Assembly: GCA_020445745.1 (NCBI GenBank) | Contig: JAGRGB010000041.1 | Location: forward strand, 1-53,736 | From: Rhodocyclaceae bacterium | GTDB lineage: Bacteria; Pseudomonadota; Gammaproteobacteria; Burkholderiales; Rhodocyclaceae | Length of the DNA: 53,736 nucleotides | Reading direction: 5' to 3' | Part shown: piece by piece, positions 8,603 through 17,529 of the stretch | How positions within the stretch are numbered: position 1 is the first letter of the stretch | How the letters are laid out: the number at the start of each line of letters is the position of its first letter | Notes under the pieces: model-generated | Told to the model about the DNA's origin: nothing | The model's database searches: none | The model's input: only the letters and a program-made list of their open reading frames with translations | Translations under genes and position numbers: made by a program

Positions 8603-9795
8603 GGCGCCACCCTGCTCAGAATCAGGCTGGCATTGGTGCCGCCGAAGCCGAAGGAGTTGCTGAGGACGTGGTGCAGCGCCCGCCGCCGGCCCTCGAGCAG
8701 GTAGTCGATGCCGATCTCCGGATCCGCCCGGGTGGTGCCGGCGCTGCCCGGCAGCAAGCCTTCCTGCAGCGCGATCGCCGCGATCACCACCTCCAGTGCG
8801 CCGGCGGCGCCCAGGGTGTGGCCGGTATAGCCCTTGGTCGAGCTGGCCGGCGTGCGATCGCCGAACAGTTCGCGCACGGCGGCGCCCTCGGCGGCGTCGT
8901 TGCTCGCTGTCGCGGTGCCGTGGAGGTTGATGTAGTCGATCTGGGCGGCGCCGAGACCTGCCCGCGCCAGTGCCGCGCTCATCGCCAGTCGTGCGCCGAG
9001 CCCCTGCGGGTGGGGTGCGGACATGTGGTGCGCGTCGCTGGACTCGCCGTAGCCGCTGAGGACCAGGCCGGCTGCGTCGGGACCCCCGGCATGTCGCTGC
9101 AGCAGGCCGAACGCCGCCGCCTCGCCGATCGAGATGCCGCGCCGGCCGGGGTCGAACGGCCGGCACGGTTCGGGCGACAGCAGTTCGAGCGAGTTGAAGC
9201 CGTACAGCGTCGTCAGGCACAGCGAGTCGACGCCGCCCACCACGGCGGCGTCCACCAGGCCGGCGGCGATCATTCGCGCCGCGGTGGCGAACACCTTGGC
9301 ACTCGACGAGCACGCCGAGGAGACCGTCACGGCCGGTCCGTCCAGCCCGCAGCTGGCGCGCACGAATTCGGCGACCGAGTTCACGTTGTGGGTGCCGCGA
9401 TAGTCGAAGCCTGCCGGAAGCGCTCCGCCTTGCGGGTCTCGCCGGCGATAGGCGAGTTCGGTGGTCAGGATTCCGGAAGTGCTGGTGCCGAGGATCACGG
9501 CGACGCGATCAGGCCCGTGGCGCGCGGCGGCCGAGCGCAGGGCGTCGGCGAAGCCGTCCTGGGCCAGTGCGAGCTGCGCCAGGCGGTTGTTGCGGCAGTC
9601 GTAGCGCGCCAGAGTCGGCGGCATGCGAACCGCTTCGAGGCCGTCGACGCGCCCGATCCAGGTCGTCAGCGCGGCGTCGTCGAAATCGCAGGGACGCAGG
9701 CCGCCCGCGCCCGCGAGCAGGGCAGCTCGGGTCGCAGTGATTCCCGTACCGAGACAACTGGTGGCGGTGAAGTGGGTGAGCGGAACGGGCTTCAA
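8599..9795 (-). CDS. Beta-ketoacyl-ACP synthase, ApeO type (partner of the chain-length factor)
   Basis: A 398-residue thiolase-fold ketosynthase with an intact Cys-His-His triad: Cys162 in VSSACSSSA, His292 in NLHGTATASND and His326 in GYTGHTLGAAG. It condenses the growing aryl-polyenoyl chain with malonyl-ACP. The start is taken as TTG at 9795, giving an N-terminus beginning KPVPLTHFTATSCLG, the usual opening of this subfamily; no good ribosome-binding site precedes it and 53 bases separate it from the upstream methyltransferase. Its stop overlaps the chain-length-factor start. Annotated homologues with LTHFTATSCLG starts support the choice; confidence is high for function and moderate for the exact start. 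Confidence 0.9.
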   Translation of the reverse strand: MKPVPLTHFTATSCLGTGITATRAALLAGAGGLRPCDFDDAALTTWIGRVDGLEAVRMPPTLARYDCRNNRLAQLALAQDGFADALRSAAARHGPDRVAVILGTSTSGILTTELAYRRRDPQGGALPAGFDYRGTHNVNSVAEFVRASCGLDGPAVTVSSACSSSAKVFATAARMIAAGLVDAAVVGGVDSLCLTTLYGFNSLELLSPEPCRPFDPGRRGISIGEAAAFGLLQRHAGGPDAAGLVLSGYGESSDAHHMSAPHPQGLGARLAMSAALARAGLGAAQIDYINLHGTATASNDAAEGAAVRELFGDRTPASSTKGYTGHTLGAAGALEVVIAAIALQEGLLPGSAGTTRADPEIGIDYLLEGRRRALHHVLSNSFGFGGTNASLILSRVAP

Positions 9796-9848
9796 GGACG
9801 GGCGCGGGCGGGCATGGGCAGCGTCGATTCTAGCAAAGCCCCGGCGAT

Positions 9849-10562
9849 TCACCGGGGGCGTGCCAGCAGCAGGGTGTTGGCGAACGGGGTCCCGTCGCTC
9901 ATCGGCAGGCTGTGCACGTCGAGCGCGAGGTCGTCGAGCAGTTCCCGCCAGCCATCCAGCGACCGGCCGTGGAGGCGGGGCGGCTGGCCGCGTGCGAGAC
10001 AAACCAGTCGGTCCACCGCGGCGCTGATGCGGTAGCCGGCGCTGGCGCCGGCGTCGCCGACCCGCAGCAGCAGTCGGCCACCGCCGGAAATCTGATCGCG
10101 CACCCTGGCCAGCAGCGCGTACTGGGCCTCCGGTTCGAGGTAATGGAGGACGTCGAGCAGCAGCACCACGTCGGCCGGCGGCAGCTGGACGTGGCGCAGG
10201 TCGCCGCCGGCTATGCGCAGCCAGGACAGCCCGGCCAGCGCCCGCGAAGCGACGGCGACGTCGGCGGCAGACCGCTCGATGCCGTGATAGCCGACCGGGC
10301 TTGGTGGCGGCGGCAGCGCGGGCGGCCAGTCGCCCTGCCGAAAGAGGTTGGCGGCGGCGGCCAGCCAGGCCGCCACCAGGGCCTTGCCGCAACCCAGGTC
10401 GAGAACCCGTGCCCGGTCCGGCAGCAGCACCGGGTCGAGCAGCGCAGCGTACATCGGGTCGCCGCGGAGCTTGCCGCGGGCGAAGCGCCATGCCCACTGG
10501 CCGCAGGGGCGATAGCAGGCCGCCGCACGGTCGGCCAGAGCGACTCGCAGCGCGCCGCTCAC
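9849..10562 (-). CDS. SAM-dependent methyltransferase of the aryl polyene cluster
   Basis: A 237-residue class I methyltransferase. Motif I is VLDLGCGKALVA (about 53-64), an acidic second strand follows near GIERSAADV, and the post-I/IV region contains VVLLLDVLHYLEP. Aryl polyenes often carry methyl or O-methyl groups on the ring, so ring methylation is the likely role; the acceptor cannot be read from sequence. The GTG start at 10562 overlaps the upstream deacetylase stop by 4 bases (GTGA). A 53-base gap follows before the ketosynthase. Confidence 0.85.
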   Translation of the reverse strand: MSGALRVALADRAAACYRPCGQWAWRFARGKLRGDPMYAALLDPVLLPDRARVLDLGCGKALVAAWLAAAANLFRQGDWPPALPPPPSPVGYHGIERSAADVAVASRALAGLSWLRIAGGDLRHVQLPPADVVLLLDVLHYLEPEAQYALLARVRDQISGGGRLLLRVGDAGASAGYRISAAVDRLVCLARGQPPRLHGRSLDGWRELLDDLALDVHSLPMSDGTPFANTLLLARPR

Positions 10563-11389
10563 GCGACGGTGCTCCGGTCCTGTGCGCCCGGCCGGGGCAG
10601 CGTCACCGCGCTCAGGCCGGCCGCGTCGAGGGCCTCGAGCAGGCGCGGCAGCACGACCAGGATCACCGCGCTGCCGCTGTCGGGATCGCGGGCGGCGTGG
10701 CCGTCGTGGAGCAGCAGGATGTCGCCAGCGTCGAGATCGCGGACGAGCCGCGCGAGCACCCGCTCCGGATCGCCGACGCGTGTGTCGAAGCCACGCCGGG
10801 TCCAGCTTGCCAGGTCGAGGCCGAGCCTGGCCAGCACCGGCTCGAGGAAGGGATTGCGCAGGCCCGCCGGCGCACGGAAATAGCGCGGCGGGCGGCCGGC
10901 CAGCCGCTGCAGGCTGCGCTGGGCGGCGGCGATCTCGGCATGCATGCGCCACGGCCCGAGCAGCGAAAAGCCGTGGCGGTGGTGCTGGCTGTGGTTCTCG
11001 ATGCTGTGACCGCGGCGTGCGATGTCGGCGATCAGCGCGGGATGGGTCTCGGCACGTGTGCCGATGCAAAAGAAGCTGGCGCGGGCACCGTGGTGTTCGA
11101 GGATGTCGAGCACCTGCGGCGTGATTTCGGGATCCGGCCCGTCGTCGATGGTCAGCGCGACCTCGCCACGGCACGCGGCGGACGGCGGCAGGCGCCGCAG
11201 ATTGGGGCCGAGGACACGGCTGCGGGGCCACAGGCCGGCCGCGGTGAGCAGCAGATGGTCGACGACCAGCGCCGCGACCAGCCACGGCCAGTGCCGGGGC
11301 CATGCCACCAGCAGCGGCACGAGCAGGACATGCAGCGCCGCGCTGGCGAGCAGCAAGGGGCTGGGACGCCAGCGGCGAGGCGGATTCAC
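10559..11389 (-). CDS. Polysaccharide deacetylase family protein with N-terminal membrane segments
   Basis: A 276-residue NodB-homology protein. Residues about 11-55 form two hydrophobic segments. The catalytic domain then shows LTIDDGPDPE (Asp82-Asp83) and the metal-binding histidines in HSIENHSQHH (His133, His137), RAPAGLRNP, and a late histidine in LLHDGHA. This family removes N-acetyl groups from sugars such as GlcNAc in carbohydrate or lipid-linked glycans. The GTG at 11389 overlaps the upstream stop by 4 bases. Its place inside the pigment operon, together with a GT2 gene, suggests that an amino sugar on the pigment lipid is de-N-acetylated, but this is inference. Confidence 0.87.
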   Translation of the reverse strand: MNPPRRWRPSPLLLASAALHVLLVPLLVAWPRHWPWLVAALVVDHLLLTAAGLWPRSRVLGPNLRRLPPSAACRGEVALTIDDGPDPEITPQVLDILEHHGARASFFCIGTRAETHPALIADIARRGHSIENHSQHHRHGFSLLGPWRMHAEIAAAQRSLQRLAGRPPRYFRAPAGLRNPFLEPVLARLGLDLASWTRRGFDTRVGDPERVLARLVRDLDAGDILLLHDGHAARDPDSGSAVILVVLPRLLEALDAAGLSAVTLPRPGAQDRSTVA

Positions 11390-12054
11390 CGAGCCTCCCG
11401 GGCTGCCAGCCAGCATTGCCACAGTCGGCACCAGACGGCCCATTCGTGGCCGCCGGGCAAGGTGCACACGCGCGTTGGCGGCAGCGCCGACGCCATCATC
11501 CGGTGGGCCTCGGCGAAGCGGTCGTCGCTGCCGAATCCGAGCCAGACCGGCGACTGGCGCGCAGCGATCCGCTGCAGTGCCCGCCAGCTGCGCAATTCGC
11601 CGGCGTCGTCCGGCAGCGTCGCGGGCTGCCAGGCGCGAACACCGCCGGACGCCTGGATGGTGCCGGTGATCTCACGGTTGCCGGGATAGGGCGCCAGCAG
11701 CAGCAGCTCGTCGGCGCTGTCCGGGTAGGCGTCCTGGTGCTGCAGCGCGGTCATCGCACCGATCGAGATGCCGCCGAGCACGAGCCGCCGGATGCCGGCG
11801 GCACGGGCCGGTGCGATCACCTGTTGATGCAGGGCGCCGACCATGCGGCCCTCGGCGACCGCGGCGAGGTCGGTGCGCAGCAGGCACAGCGCTGCGTCGA
11901 ATCCGGCGCCGCGGCAGTGGGCCGGAAGATCGAGGTCGACGAAGCACCGGGGATCGTCGTAGGCGCCGGCGAGCAGCACCATCAGGCTGTCGGCGCCGCG
12001 CGGGCCGGCCGGCGGCAGGTCGATGCGCTCGAGCTCAGGCAGCGCCGGGGTCAT
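11386..12054 (-). CDS. Alpha/beta-hydrolase family protein
   Basis: A 222-residue protein with a nucleophile elbow GGISIGA (Ser97), a plausible acid at GSDDRF and a histidine at PGGHEW, giving a complete Ser-Asp-His triad. No signal peptide is seen, so it is probably cytoplasmic. It might act as a thioesterase releasing the chain from ACP or as an esterase trimming a product; a dedicated hotdog thioesterase is otherwise missing from this cluster. The ATG at 12054 lies inside the 3' end of the exporter gene (20-base overlap) and the stop overlaps the deacetylase start, so it belongs to the operon. The substrate is unknown. Confidence 0.75.
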   Translation of the reverse strand: MTPALPELERIDLPPAGPRGADSLMVLLAGAYDDPRCFVDLDLPAHCRGAGFDAALCLLRTDLAAVAEGRMVGALHQQVIAPARAAGIRRLVLGGISIGAMTALQHQDAYPDSADELLLLAPYPGNREITGTIQASGGVRAWQPATLPDDAGELRSWRALQRIAARQSPVWLGFGSDDRFAEAHRMMASALPPTRVCTLPGGHEWAVWCRLWQCWLAAREAR

Positions 12055-14386
12055 CGCGAGGTCGTGCGGCGAACATCGCCGAGAAGCATAGCGCGAAGAT
12101 CGCCCCGGGACCGACGATCACGCCGATCGCGTGCATCACCGGTACCGACGACAGGGCCAGCACGCCGAAGCCGCACAGCGTGGTGAGGTTGGCGATCAGC
12201 AGCGATGCCAGCGTCTCGGGCCGTGGCAGGCCGTCCGCGGGGTCGGCGGTGACGAAGAACAGCGCATAGTTCGAGCCGACCGCACCGACCAGCAGCATGC
12301 CGACCAGATGGAGCAGGGTCAGGCGCTCGCCGGCGAGCACCACCAGGGCGGTGATCAGCGCGACCGCGGCGGCCAGCGGCAGCACCAGCGCCAGCACCCT
12401 TTGCGGGCTGCGCAGCGCCACCAGCAGCACCAGCAGGATCGCCGTGACGCCGCCCAGCGCCGCGCTCCAGGCCTCGCGCAGATAGCCGGCATACATCTGC
12501 CGGGATTCCTCGGCGAGGTCGATGAACACCGTCTCGGGGACACCGGCGTCGGCGATCGCGGTGGCGATCGCGGCGGCGTCGAGATCGTGGTCACCGTCGT
12601 CGTGGCGGGGCGCCGACAGCGGCAACAGCGCTCGCCAGCGCCCCTGCTGGGGAATCAGCAGGGCCTCCAGCGCCAGACCGATGACGCTGCCGTCGACGGA
12701 ACTCGGGCCCAGCAGCGGCGCCGCGCGGGCGGCGGCGACATCGGCGACGAATCCCTCCAGCCGGCTCGGCCGCAGGGGTCGCCCGGCGGTGGCCTGCTGC
12801 AGCCGGTCACGCAGGGTTTCGGCGTCGGGCAGTGCGGCCTGGCGGAGCCCCTGGCTGTGCCGGCTCGGAAGCAGCCGCGCCGGGCTGTCGTAGGCCGCGA
12901 TCAGGCCTTGGCCGCGCAGCCGGTCGAGGGCCGGGGCCAGCGTCTCGGCCCGCCGCAGGGCCAGCTCGGCGCTGTCGGCGGTGGCGACGACCAGGTAGCG
13001 GTTGTCGGGGGCACCGAGGTCGGCACGCAACATCGCATCGAGGCGCTGGGCGGCGACCGGTACCGGGCTCAGCGCCGACAACTCGTGGTGCCACAGCCGA
13101 TCCCGCTGCTGCCACAGGAACAGCACCGCAGCGACGGCCAGCAGCGCCGCCGGCAGGCGAAGCCTTGCCGCCGCCAGCACCGGTCGGACGAGGCGACGGC
13201 CGAGGGGTGCGACGTCATGCACCTGGAAGCCGGCCGGCACCAGCGAGGGCAGCACGTAGCGGGTGGTCAGCATGGCGCCGGTGAGGCCTGCCATCGAGTA
13301 CAGGCCGAGCTGCGCGAGACCCGGAAAACCCGACACCAGCAGCGCACCGAAGCCGCACAGCGATGTGATGACGCCGAGCCGGATGGTGCGCCAGAATTCG
13401 TCGCGGTTGCGGGTCGTGCCCTGGATGAAGAAATAGATCGCGTAGTCGATCGCCTCGCCGATCAATGTGATGCCGAAGCCGAGGGTGATGCCGTGGACCT
13501 CGCCGAACACCAGTCCGACCGCGATGATGCCGAGCAGCGCGCCGCTGACCACCGGCGCCAGCCCGAGCAGCAGCGCGGTCGCCGAGCGGTAGATCAGCAG
13601 CAGCAGGCTGGCGATCAGCGTGGCGCCGATCAGCGACAGACGTTTGACTTCGTTGCGGATGGTGTCGCGCGCATCGACCGCGAACACGCCGGGTCCGCTG
13701 ACCAGCAGGGCCACGCCTTCGGCGCCGAGCTGCCGGCGCGCCGCGTCGAAGTCGGCCTGCAGTGCCGCGATCGCGGCCTGCTGGCCGTCGGTATCGGCGC
13801 CGGTGGCGCGGGTCGTGGCCAGCAACAGGGCGCGCCGGCCGTCGGCGGACGCCCACACCCCGGCCAGGCTGCCGGGTCCGGAGCCGGCGTCGAAGGTTTC
13901 CAGCACGTTCAGCGTTTCGAGGGTCGGATCACGCGCGATCAGGGGTTTGACCAGCATCCCGGCGGACGATGCGAGCAGGTCGATGGTGTGGCCGATGGCG
14001 TCGCCGAGGCCTGCGGCGCTGAAACGCTGCGCGTCCACCGCGGGGCTGAGCAGGTAGCGATGGTCGAACAGCCAGCGCCGTTCGGCGTCGGCATGGCTGC
14101 CGTCGCCGTTGTTCACCGAAGCAAAGTGCGCATCACCACGCATCGTCTCGGCCATGCGCCGCGACAGCGCGGCGCGGGTGTCGCCATCGGCGCCTTCGAT
14201 GCCGACCATCAGCAGGCGCGAGACCAGGCCGTCGCGCAGCAGATCCACCAGCAGCGCCTGCTGCTCGGTCGGCGTGCGTGGCAGGAAGGCGGACAGGTCG
14301 GCGGTGAAGCGGGTGCGCACGGTCCCGGCAATGCACGCCGCGAGGACCAGCAGCCAGAGCACGACGATGACCGGCCTGCGCTTCAT
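12035..14386 (-). CDS. MMPL/RND-family exporter of the aryl polyene cluster
   Basis: A 783-residue inner-membrane protein in two repeats. Each has an N-terminal helix, a large periplasmic domain and a bundle of five or six helices (roughly residues 235-420 and 620-775), as in MMPL/HpnN-type lipid transporters. SLIGATLIASLLLL, GFGITLIGEAIDY and GAVGSNYALFF mark the helices. Aryl polyene clusters carry one such exporter, thought to move the pigment lipid from the inner membrane together with the LolA-like carrier encoded just upstream (4-base overlap at 14383-14386). The ATG at 14386 directly precedes a hydrophobic helix and fixes the start. The direction and identity of the cargo are inferred from cluster context. 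Confidence 0.9.
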   Translation of the reverse strand: MKRRPVIVVLWLLVLAACIAGTVRTRFTADLSAFLPRTPTEQQALLVDLLRDGLVSRLLMVGIEGADGDTRAALSRRMAETMRGDAHFASVNNGDGSHADAERRWLFDHRYLLSPAVDAQRFSAAGLGDAIGHTIDLLASSAGMLVKPLIARDPTLETLNVLETFDAGSGPGSLAGVWASADGRRALLLATTRATGADTDGQQAAIAALQADFDAARRQLGAEGVALLVSGPGVFAVDARDTIRNEVKRLSLIGATLIASLLLLIYRSATALLLGLAPVVSGALLGIIAVGLVFGEVHGITLGFGITLIGEAIDYAIYFFIQGTTRNRDEFWRTIRLGVITSLCGFGALLVSGFPGLAQLGLYSMAGLTGAMLTTRYVLPSLVPAGFQVHDVAPLGRRLVRPVLAAARLRLPAALLAVAAVLFLWQQRDRLWHHELSALSPVPVAAQRLDAMLRADLGAPDNRYLVVATADSAELALRRAETLAPALDRLRGQGLIAAYDSPARLLPSRHSQGLRQAALPDAETLRDRLQQATAGRPLRPSRLEGFVADVAAARAAPLLGPSSVDGSVIGLALEALLIPQQGRWRALLPLSAPRHDDGDHDLDAAAIATAIADAGVPETVFIDLAEESRQMYAGYLREAWSAALGGVTAILLVLLVALRSPQRVLALVLPLAAAVALITALVVLAGERLTLLHLVGMLLVGAVGSNYALFFVTADPADGLPRPETLASLLIANLTTLCGFGVLALSSVPVMHAIGVIVGPGAIFALCFSAMFAARPRDDPGAA

Positions 14387-14964
14387 TCGCTGCGGTCGAT
14401 CGGCGTGAAGCGGAGCTGCGAGCGGTCGCCGTCGGCCTGCAGGATGTCGATCAGCGCGACGCGTCCGGCACTGCCCTCGACATGGATGCGCAGCACGATC
14501 TCCGCCACCCGGGGGTCGCTCGGCAGCAGGTCGAGGCGCCACGCCTGGCGGCTGCCGGCAAGACTCAGCGCGAAGCTCGCCTCCAGCGCTTCGCGATCGC
14601 CGGCCAGCGTGCCGCGGATGCTGTCGATCAAGGCTGCGGCCTGGGGATGATTGCGCAGCTCGAGATCGAAGTGGCGCCCGTCGCGACGGATGCTGAGGCG
14701 ATCACCGTCGAGCACCATCGACTCCTCGCTCGGTTCGCGGGTCAGGCGCTCGAGGCGCGCCGGTGGCGTGAAGCGCATTTCGCCGCGGGAGACCACCGCT
14801 TCGTCGAGGATCGCGATCGACTTGCGTTCGACGAAGGCGACCCGTCCGCCGGCGGCGGCAGCCAGGCTGCGCATCAGTTCGTCGACGGTCCAGGAAGTGT
14901 CGGCGGCGGCCGGCAAGGTGGCCAGGACAAGCATCAGCGCGCAGATCAGGGCAGCCGGCTTCAA
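14383..14964 (-). CDS. LolA-like outer-membrane lipoprotein carrier protein
   Basis: A 193-residue periplasmic protein with a clear signal peptide (KPAALICALMLVLATLPAAA) followed by the LolA-like opening WTVDELMRSLA and the segment FVERKSIAILDEAVVSRGEMRF. LolA-fold proteins bind hydrophobic chains in a half-barrel. In aryl polyene clusters the LolA-like protein probably shuttles pigment lipid between the MMPL exporter and the outer membrane. The TTG at 14964 is chosen because GGGAGGG lies just upstream, the signal peptide starts there, and it overlaps the preceding stop (TTGA). Longer in-frame starts would add a non-signal extension. Confidence 0.87.
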   Translation of the reverse strand: MKPAALICALMLVLATLPAAADTSWTVDELMRSLAAAAGGRVAFVERKSIAILDEAVVSRGEMRFTPPARLERLTREPSEESMVLDGDRLSIRRDGRHFDLELRNHPQAAALIDSIRGTLAGDREALEASFALSLAGSRQAWRLDLLPSDPRVAEIVLRIHVEGSAGRVALIDILQADGDRSQLRFTPIDRSE

Positions 14965-15899
14965 TCCCTGCCCTCCCCGGCTGCCGCCCAGAAATCGAAG
15001 AAATTGAACCAGTTGTATGGTGCCTGCCGACAGCATCGTTCGAGTTCTGCGGCGTAGCCATGGATCGCGGCGTCGAGCGCGGCGGGTCGTTCGGCGCGCC
15101 CGACGGTCGCAAAGTCGACGAGCTCGACGAAGCGGATCCGATAGCGATTGCCGCCCAGGTAGAGGCCGGCCATGAAGATTACCCGGCGCCTCAGCATCGC
15201 CGCCATGCGGAAAGCGCCGAGCGGAATGCGCGCACTGCCGTCGAGCAGGCGGATCTCGCGGCTGTCGTCGTCGTCCAGGCTGCGGTCGGCGAGCAGTCCG
15301 ACGAGCTTCCCCTGGTCGAGGGCATCGCGAACCTGGAGCATCGTGTCGAGACGTCCGAGGGAGATGATCTGCGGCCGCGCCGAAGGATTGACCGCGTCGA
15401 GCGTCTGCTGGATCTTGCGGGCATTGTCCTCGAACATCGTCAACGCGATGGCGAGGCCCGGCAGTCGCCGGCCGACCGCGCGGACCGCTTCGAAGCTGCC
15501 GAGGTGGGCGCCGAACAGCAGGGCGCCCTCGCCGCCGTCGACCAGGCGGCGCATCGACGCCTCGCCCTCGATCTCGATGTCGAACAGGTCGAAGCGTTCG
15601 GCGAGCAGATAGACCCGGTCGTGGATCGTCGCGGCGAAGCAATGGAGGTGGCGGGCGATGTCGGCGAGGCTCGGCGGGCGGCCCAGCGCGCGCGCCAGGT
15701 AGGAGCGGGATGCGCGCCGCGCGAGGGGTGCGAAGAGCACGAAATAACCGGTGATCGGCCACAGCAACAGGCGCCCCGCCGGACGCCCGAGGCGCAGCGA
15801 GATCCAGCTCATCAGGCGCAGGATGGCGATATTGCTGCGCTCCGGGCGATCCATCCACCGGGCCCGCGCACGCTCCGCGGGGGCCGCGCGCCTGGTCAT
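14961..15899 (-). CDS. LpxL/HtrB-type acyltransferase
   Basis: A 312-residue protein of the lipid A biosynthesis acyltransferase branch of the LPLAT superfamily. The catalytic HX4E motif is HLGSFE (His132, Glu137), preceded by a hydrophobic segment (about 43-60). The C-terminus has APYNWFNFFDFW, typical of the aryl polyene-associated members. It probably transfers an acyl chain or the polyene from ACP to a lipid or sugar. In enterobacterial clusters this domain is fused to a GT2 domain; here the GT2 is encoded separately at 5231-5992. The ATG at 15899 directly abuts the dehydratase stop. Confidence 0.88.
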   Translation of the reverse strand: MTRRAAPAERARARWMDRPERSNIAILRLMSWISLRLGRPAGRLLLWPITGYFVLFAPLARRASRSYLARALGRPPSLADIARHLHCFAATIHDRVYLLAERFDLFDIEIEGEASMRRLVDGGEGALLFGAHLGSFEAVRAVGRRLPGLAIALTMFEDNARKIQQTLDAVNPSARPQIISLGRLDTMLQVRDALDQGKLVGLLADRSLDDDDSREIRLLDGSARIPLGAFRMAAMLRRRVIFMAGLYLGGNRYRIRFVELVDFATVGRAERPAALDAAIHGYAAELERCCRQAPYNWFNFFDFWAAAGEGRD

Positions 15900-16190
15900 T
15901 CAGTCCTCCAGCGCGGCGATGCTGCCGCGGGCGACCTCGCGCTCGCCACAATGGAGGGTGAAGGCCAGGCCGCCGGCGCTGGCCGGGCGCAGGCTCAGGA
16001 TCACCGCTTCGCCAGGACCGACCGGGCTCAGGAACTTGACCGAGGCCAGTCGCCACGGCCCATCGAGTCCGGCATCGCTGGCCGCCTCGACGACGTGGTC
16101 GAGCAGCCAGGCGCCGGGAACGATCGGCTGGTCCGGGAAGTGTCCTTCGAACACCGGGTCGCCGGCCGGCATCGCAAACGACCGGCTCAC
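15900..16190 (-). CDS. Small hotdog dehydratase, FabZ/ApeI type
   Basis: A 96-residue protein with the FabZ/FabA-type motif FEGHFPDQPIVPG (His17), much smaller than free-standing FabZ (about 150). It matches ApeI, which forms a dehydratase complex with ApeP; the candidate partner lies at 7359-7793. The complex would dehydrate each beta-hydroxyacyl-ACP to extend the polyene. The GTG at 16190 overlaps the ligase stop by 4 bases (GTGA). A later in-frame ATG would remove only six residues and leave the motif intact. Confidence 0.85.
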   Translation of the reverse strand: MSRSFAMPAGDPVFEGHFPDQPIVPGAWLLDHVVEAASDAGLDGPWRLASVKFLSPVGPGEAVILSLRPASAGGLAFTLHCGEREVARGSIAALED

Positions 16191-17518
16191 TGCCCTTGTT
16201 CTCCGAGGTGCTGCCGGTAGAGCGCCTGGCAGGCGTCCCGGGGGAGCTTGCCGGTCGCGTTGCGTGGCAGCGCATCGACGATGATCAGCGGGCGGGGCAG
16301 GAACACCGGATCGATGCGCAGGCGCAGTTCGCCGGTGAGTTGCGCCGCCGACCGCCCCGGCGCCACCGCCAGTGCTGCCGGGCGACCGAGCTGGCTGCCG
16401 TCGTCGGGCAGGAAGAAGGCACCGTCGACGACGCCGTCGATGGTCAGCAGCTGGCGCGACAGGAAGGCCAGCGAGCTGCGCTTGCCGGCGACGTTGACCA
16501 GGTCCGCATTGCGGCCGACGAGGCGAAAATGCCGCGCGTCCACGGCCTCGACGATGTCGGCCAGCGGCATCGGCTGCTCGACGTGGCCACCGCTGGCCCA
16601 CCAGGCGTCGTCACGACGATCGAGCGAGACGCCGGGGAACAGGCGCCAGGCGTCACTCCGGGTGGTGCGCCGGGTCGCGAGCTGGCTGGTCTCGGTACTT
16701 CCGTAGACTTCGAGCAGCGGGCATCCGAATGTCGCCTCGGCGCGCGCCGCCAGGGCCGGTTCGAGGGGGGCCGTTGCCGATACCAGCAGATCGGCGGTCG
16801 GTGGCGAGGCTTCCACCGCGAGCAGATTGCCGAGGTGGAAAGGTGTCGTCACCAGCAGCCGCGGGCGCGGCAGCGCGGCCAGCGCGGCACATACCTCGGC
16901 CGGGAAGAACGGGTGCGCGGCGGCCAGCGCGCCGCCGCTTTGCAGCGGCAGCATCACGGTGCTCTCGAATCCGTACATGTGCTGCGCAGGCACGGTGCCG
17001 AGGATCGCGAAAGCCGAGTCGCCGAGTCCCAGCTGTTCGGCTTCTCCGCGCACGTTGCGGACGAGATTGCCCCAGTGCTTGCGATGGGGGACCGGCTGGC
17101 CGGTGGAGCCGGAGGTGAACACCCAGGCCACCGTCTGGTCCGCGTCGATCGCCGGCACGTCCTCGTCGCCGATGCCGTGCGGCAGCTCCGGGAAGCGCAG
17201 CTCGGGCAGGCCGTGGGGCGCTCCGTCGCCGTCGGTGACGACGAAGCAGTCGTCGGCGAATTCCGCCAGCTGGGCGGCGACCGCGGCATTGAACGTCGAC
17301 GGCATCAGTCCGATGCGCCCGCTGACCAGGCCGGCGGCCAGACACACCGCGAAGTGGTAGCGGTCGCGGCAGAGGGCGAGGTAATGGCGTCCGGCAGGCA
17401 GAGTGTCGGCCAGTGCACGCGCGTGGGCGACAAAGCTGCTCCGCGTGACGGGCCGGCCGTGGCGCCACGCGACGATGCTGTCCGGCGACGGATGGGCGAA
17501 AAGCGGGAGTGCGGGCAT
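16187..17518 (-). CDS. AMP-binding acyl/aryl-ACP ligase, ApeH type
   Basis: A 443-residue ANL-superfamily adenylating enzyme. The phosphate loop is FTSGSTGQP (134-142), the A5 motif is VYGSTETSQ (271-279), the hinge reads RLVGRNADLVNVAGKR and the catalytic lysine is in NATGKLPRD near the C-terminus. It is expected to activate hydroxybenzoate made by the chorismatase at 2595-3581 as the adenylate and load it on one of the two ACPs. The ATG at 17518 lies 11 bases after the membrane-protein stop, and its own stop overlaps the dehydratase start. Activation of a fatty acid rather than an aryl acid cannot be ruled out. Confidence 0.9.
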   Translation of the reverse strand: MPALPLFAHPSPDSIVAWRHGRPVTRSSFVAHARALADTLPAGRHYLALCRDRYHFAVCLAAGLVSGRIGLMPSTFNAAVAAQLAEFADDCFVVTDGDGAPHGLPELRFPELPHGIGDEDVPAIDADQTVAWVFTSGSTGQPVPHRKHWGNLVRNVRGEAEQLGLGDSAFAILGTVPAQHMYGFESTVMLPLQSGGALAAAHPFFPAEVCAALAALPRPRLLVTTPFHLGNLLAVEASPPTADLLVSATAPLEPALAARAEATFGCPLLEVYGSTETSQLATRRTTRSDAWRLFPGVSLDRRDDAWWASGGHVEQPMPLADIVEAVDARHFRLVGRNADLVNVAGKRSSLAFLSRQLLTIDGVVDGAFFLPDDGSQLGRPAALAVAPGRSAAQLTGELRLRIDPVFLPRPLIIVDALPRNATGKLPRDACQALYRQHLGEQGQ

Positions 17519-17529
17519 CGTGCCGACGC

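Noticed and set aside
12131-14650. An 839-codon rightward open frame opposite the MMPL exporter
   Set aside because: Its translation is dominated by Q, R, G and H without hydrophobic segments; the leftward frame encodes a coherent 12-helix transporter.
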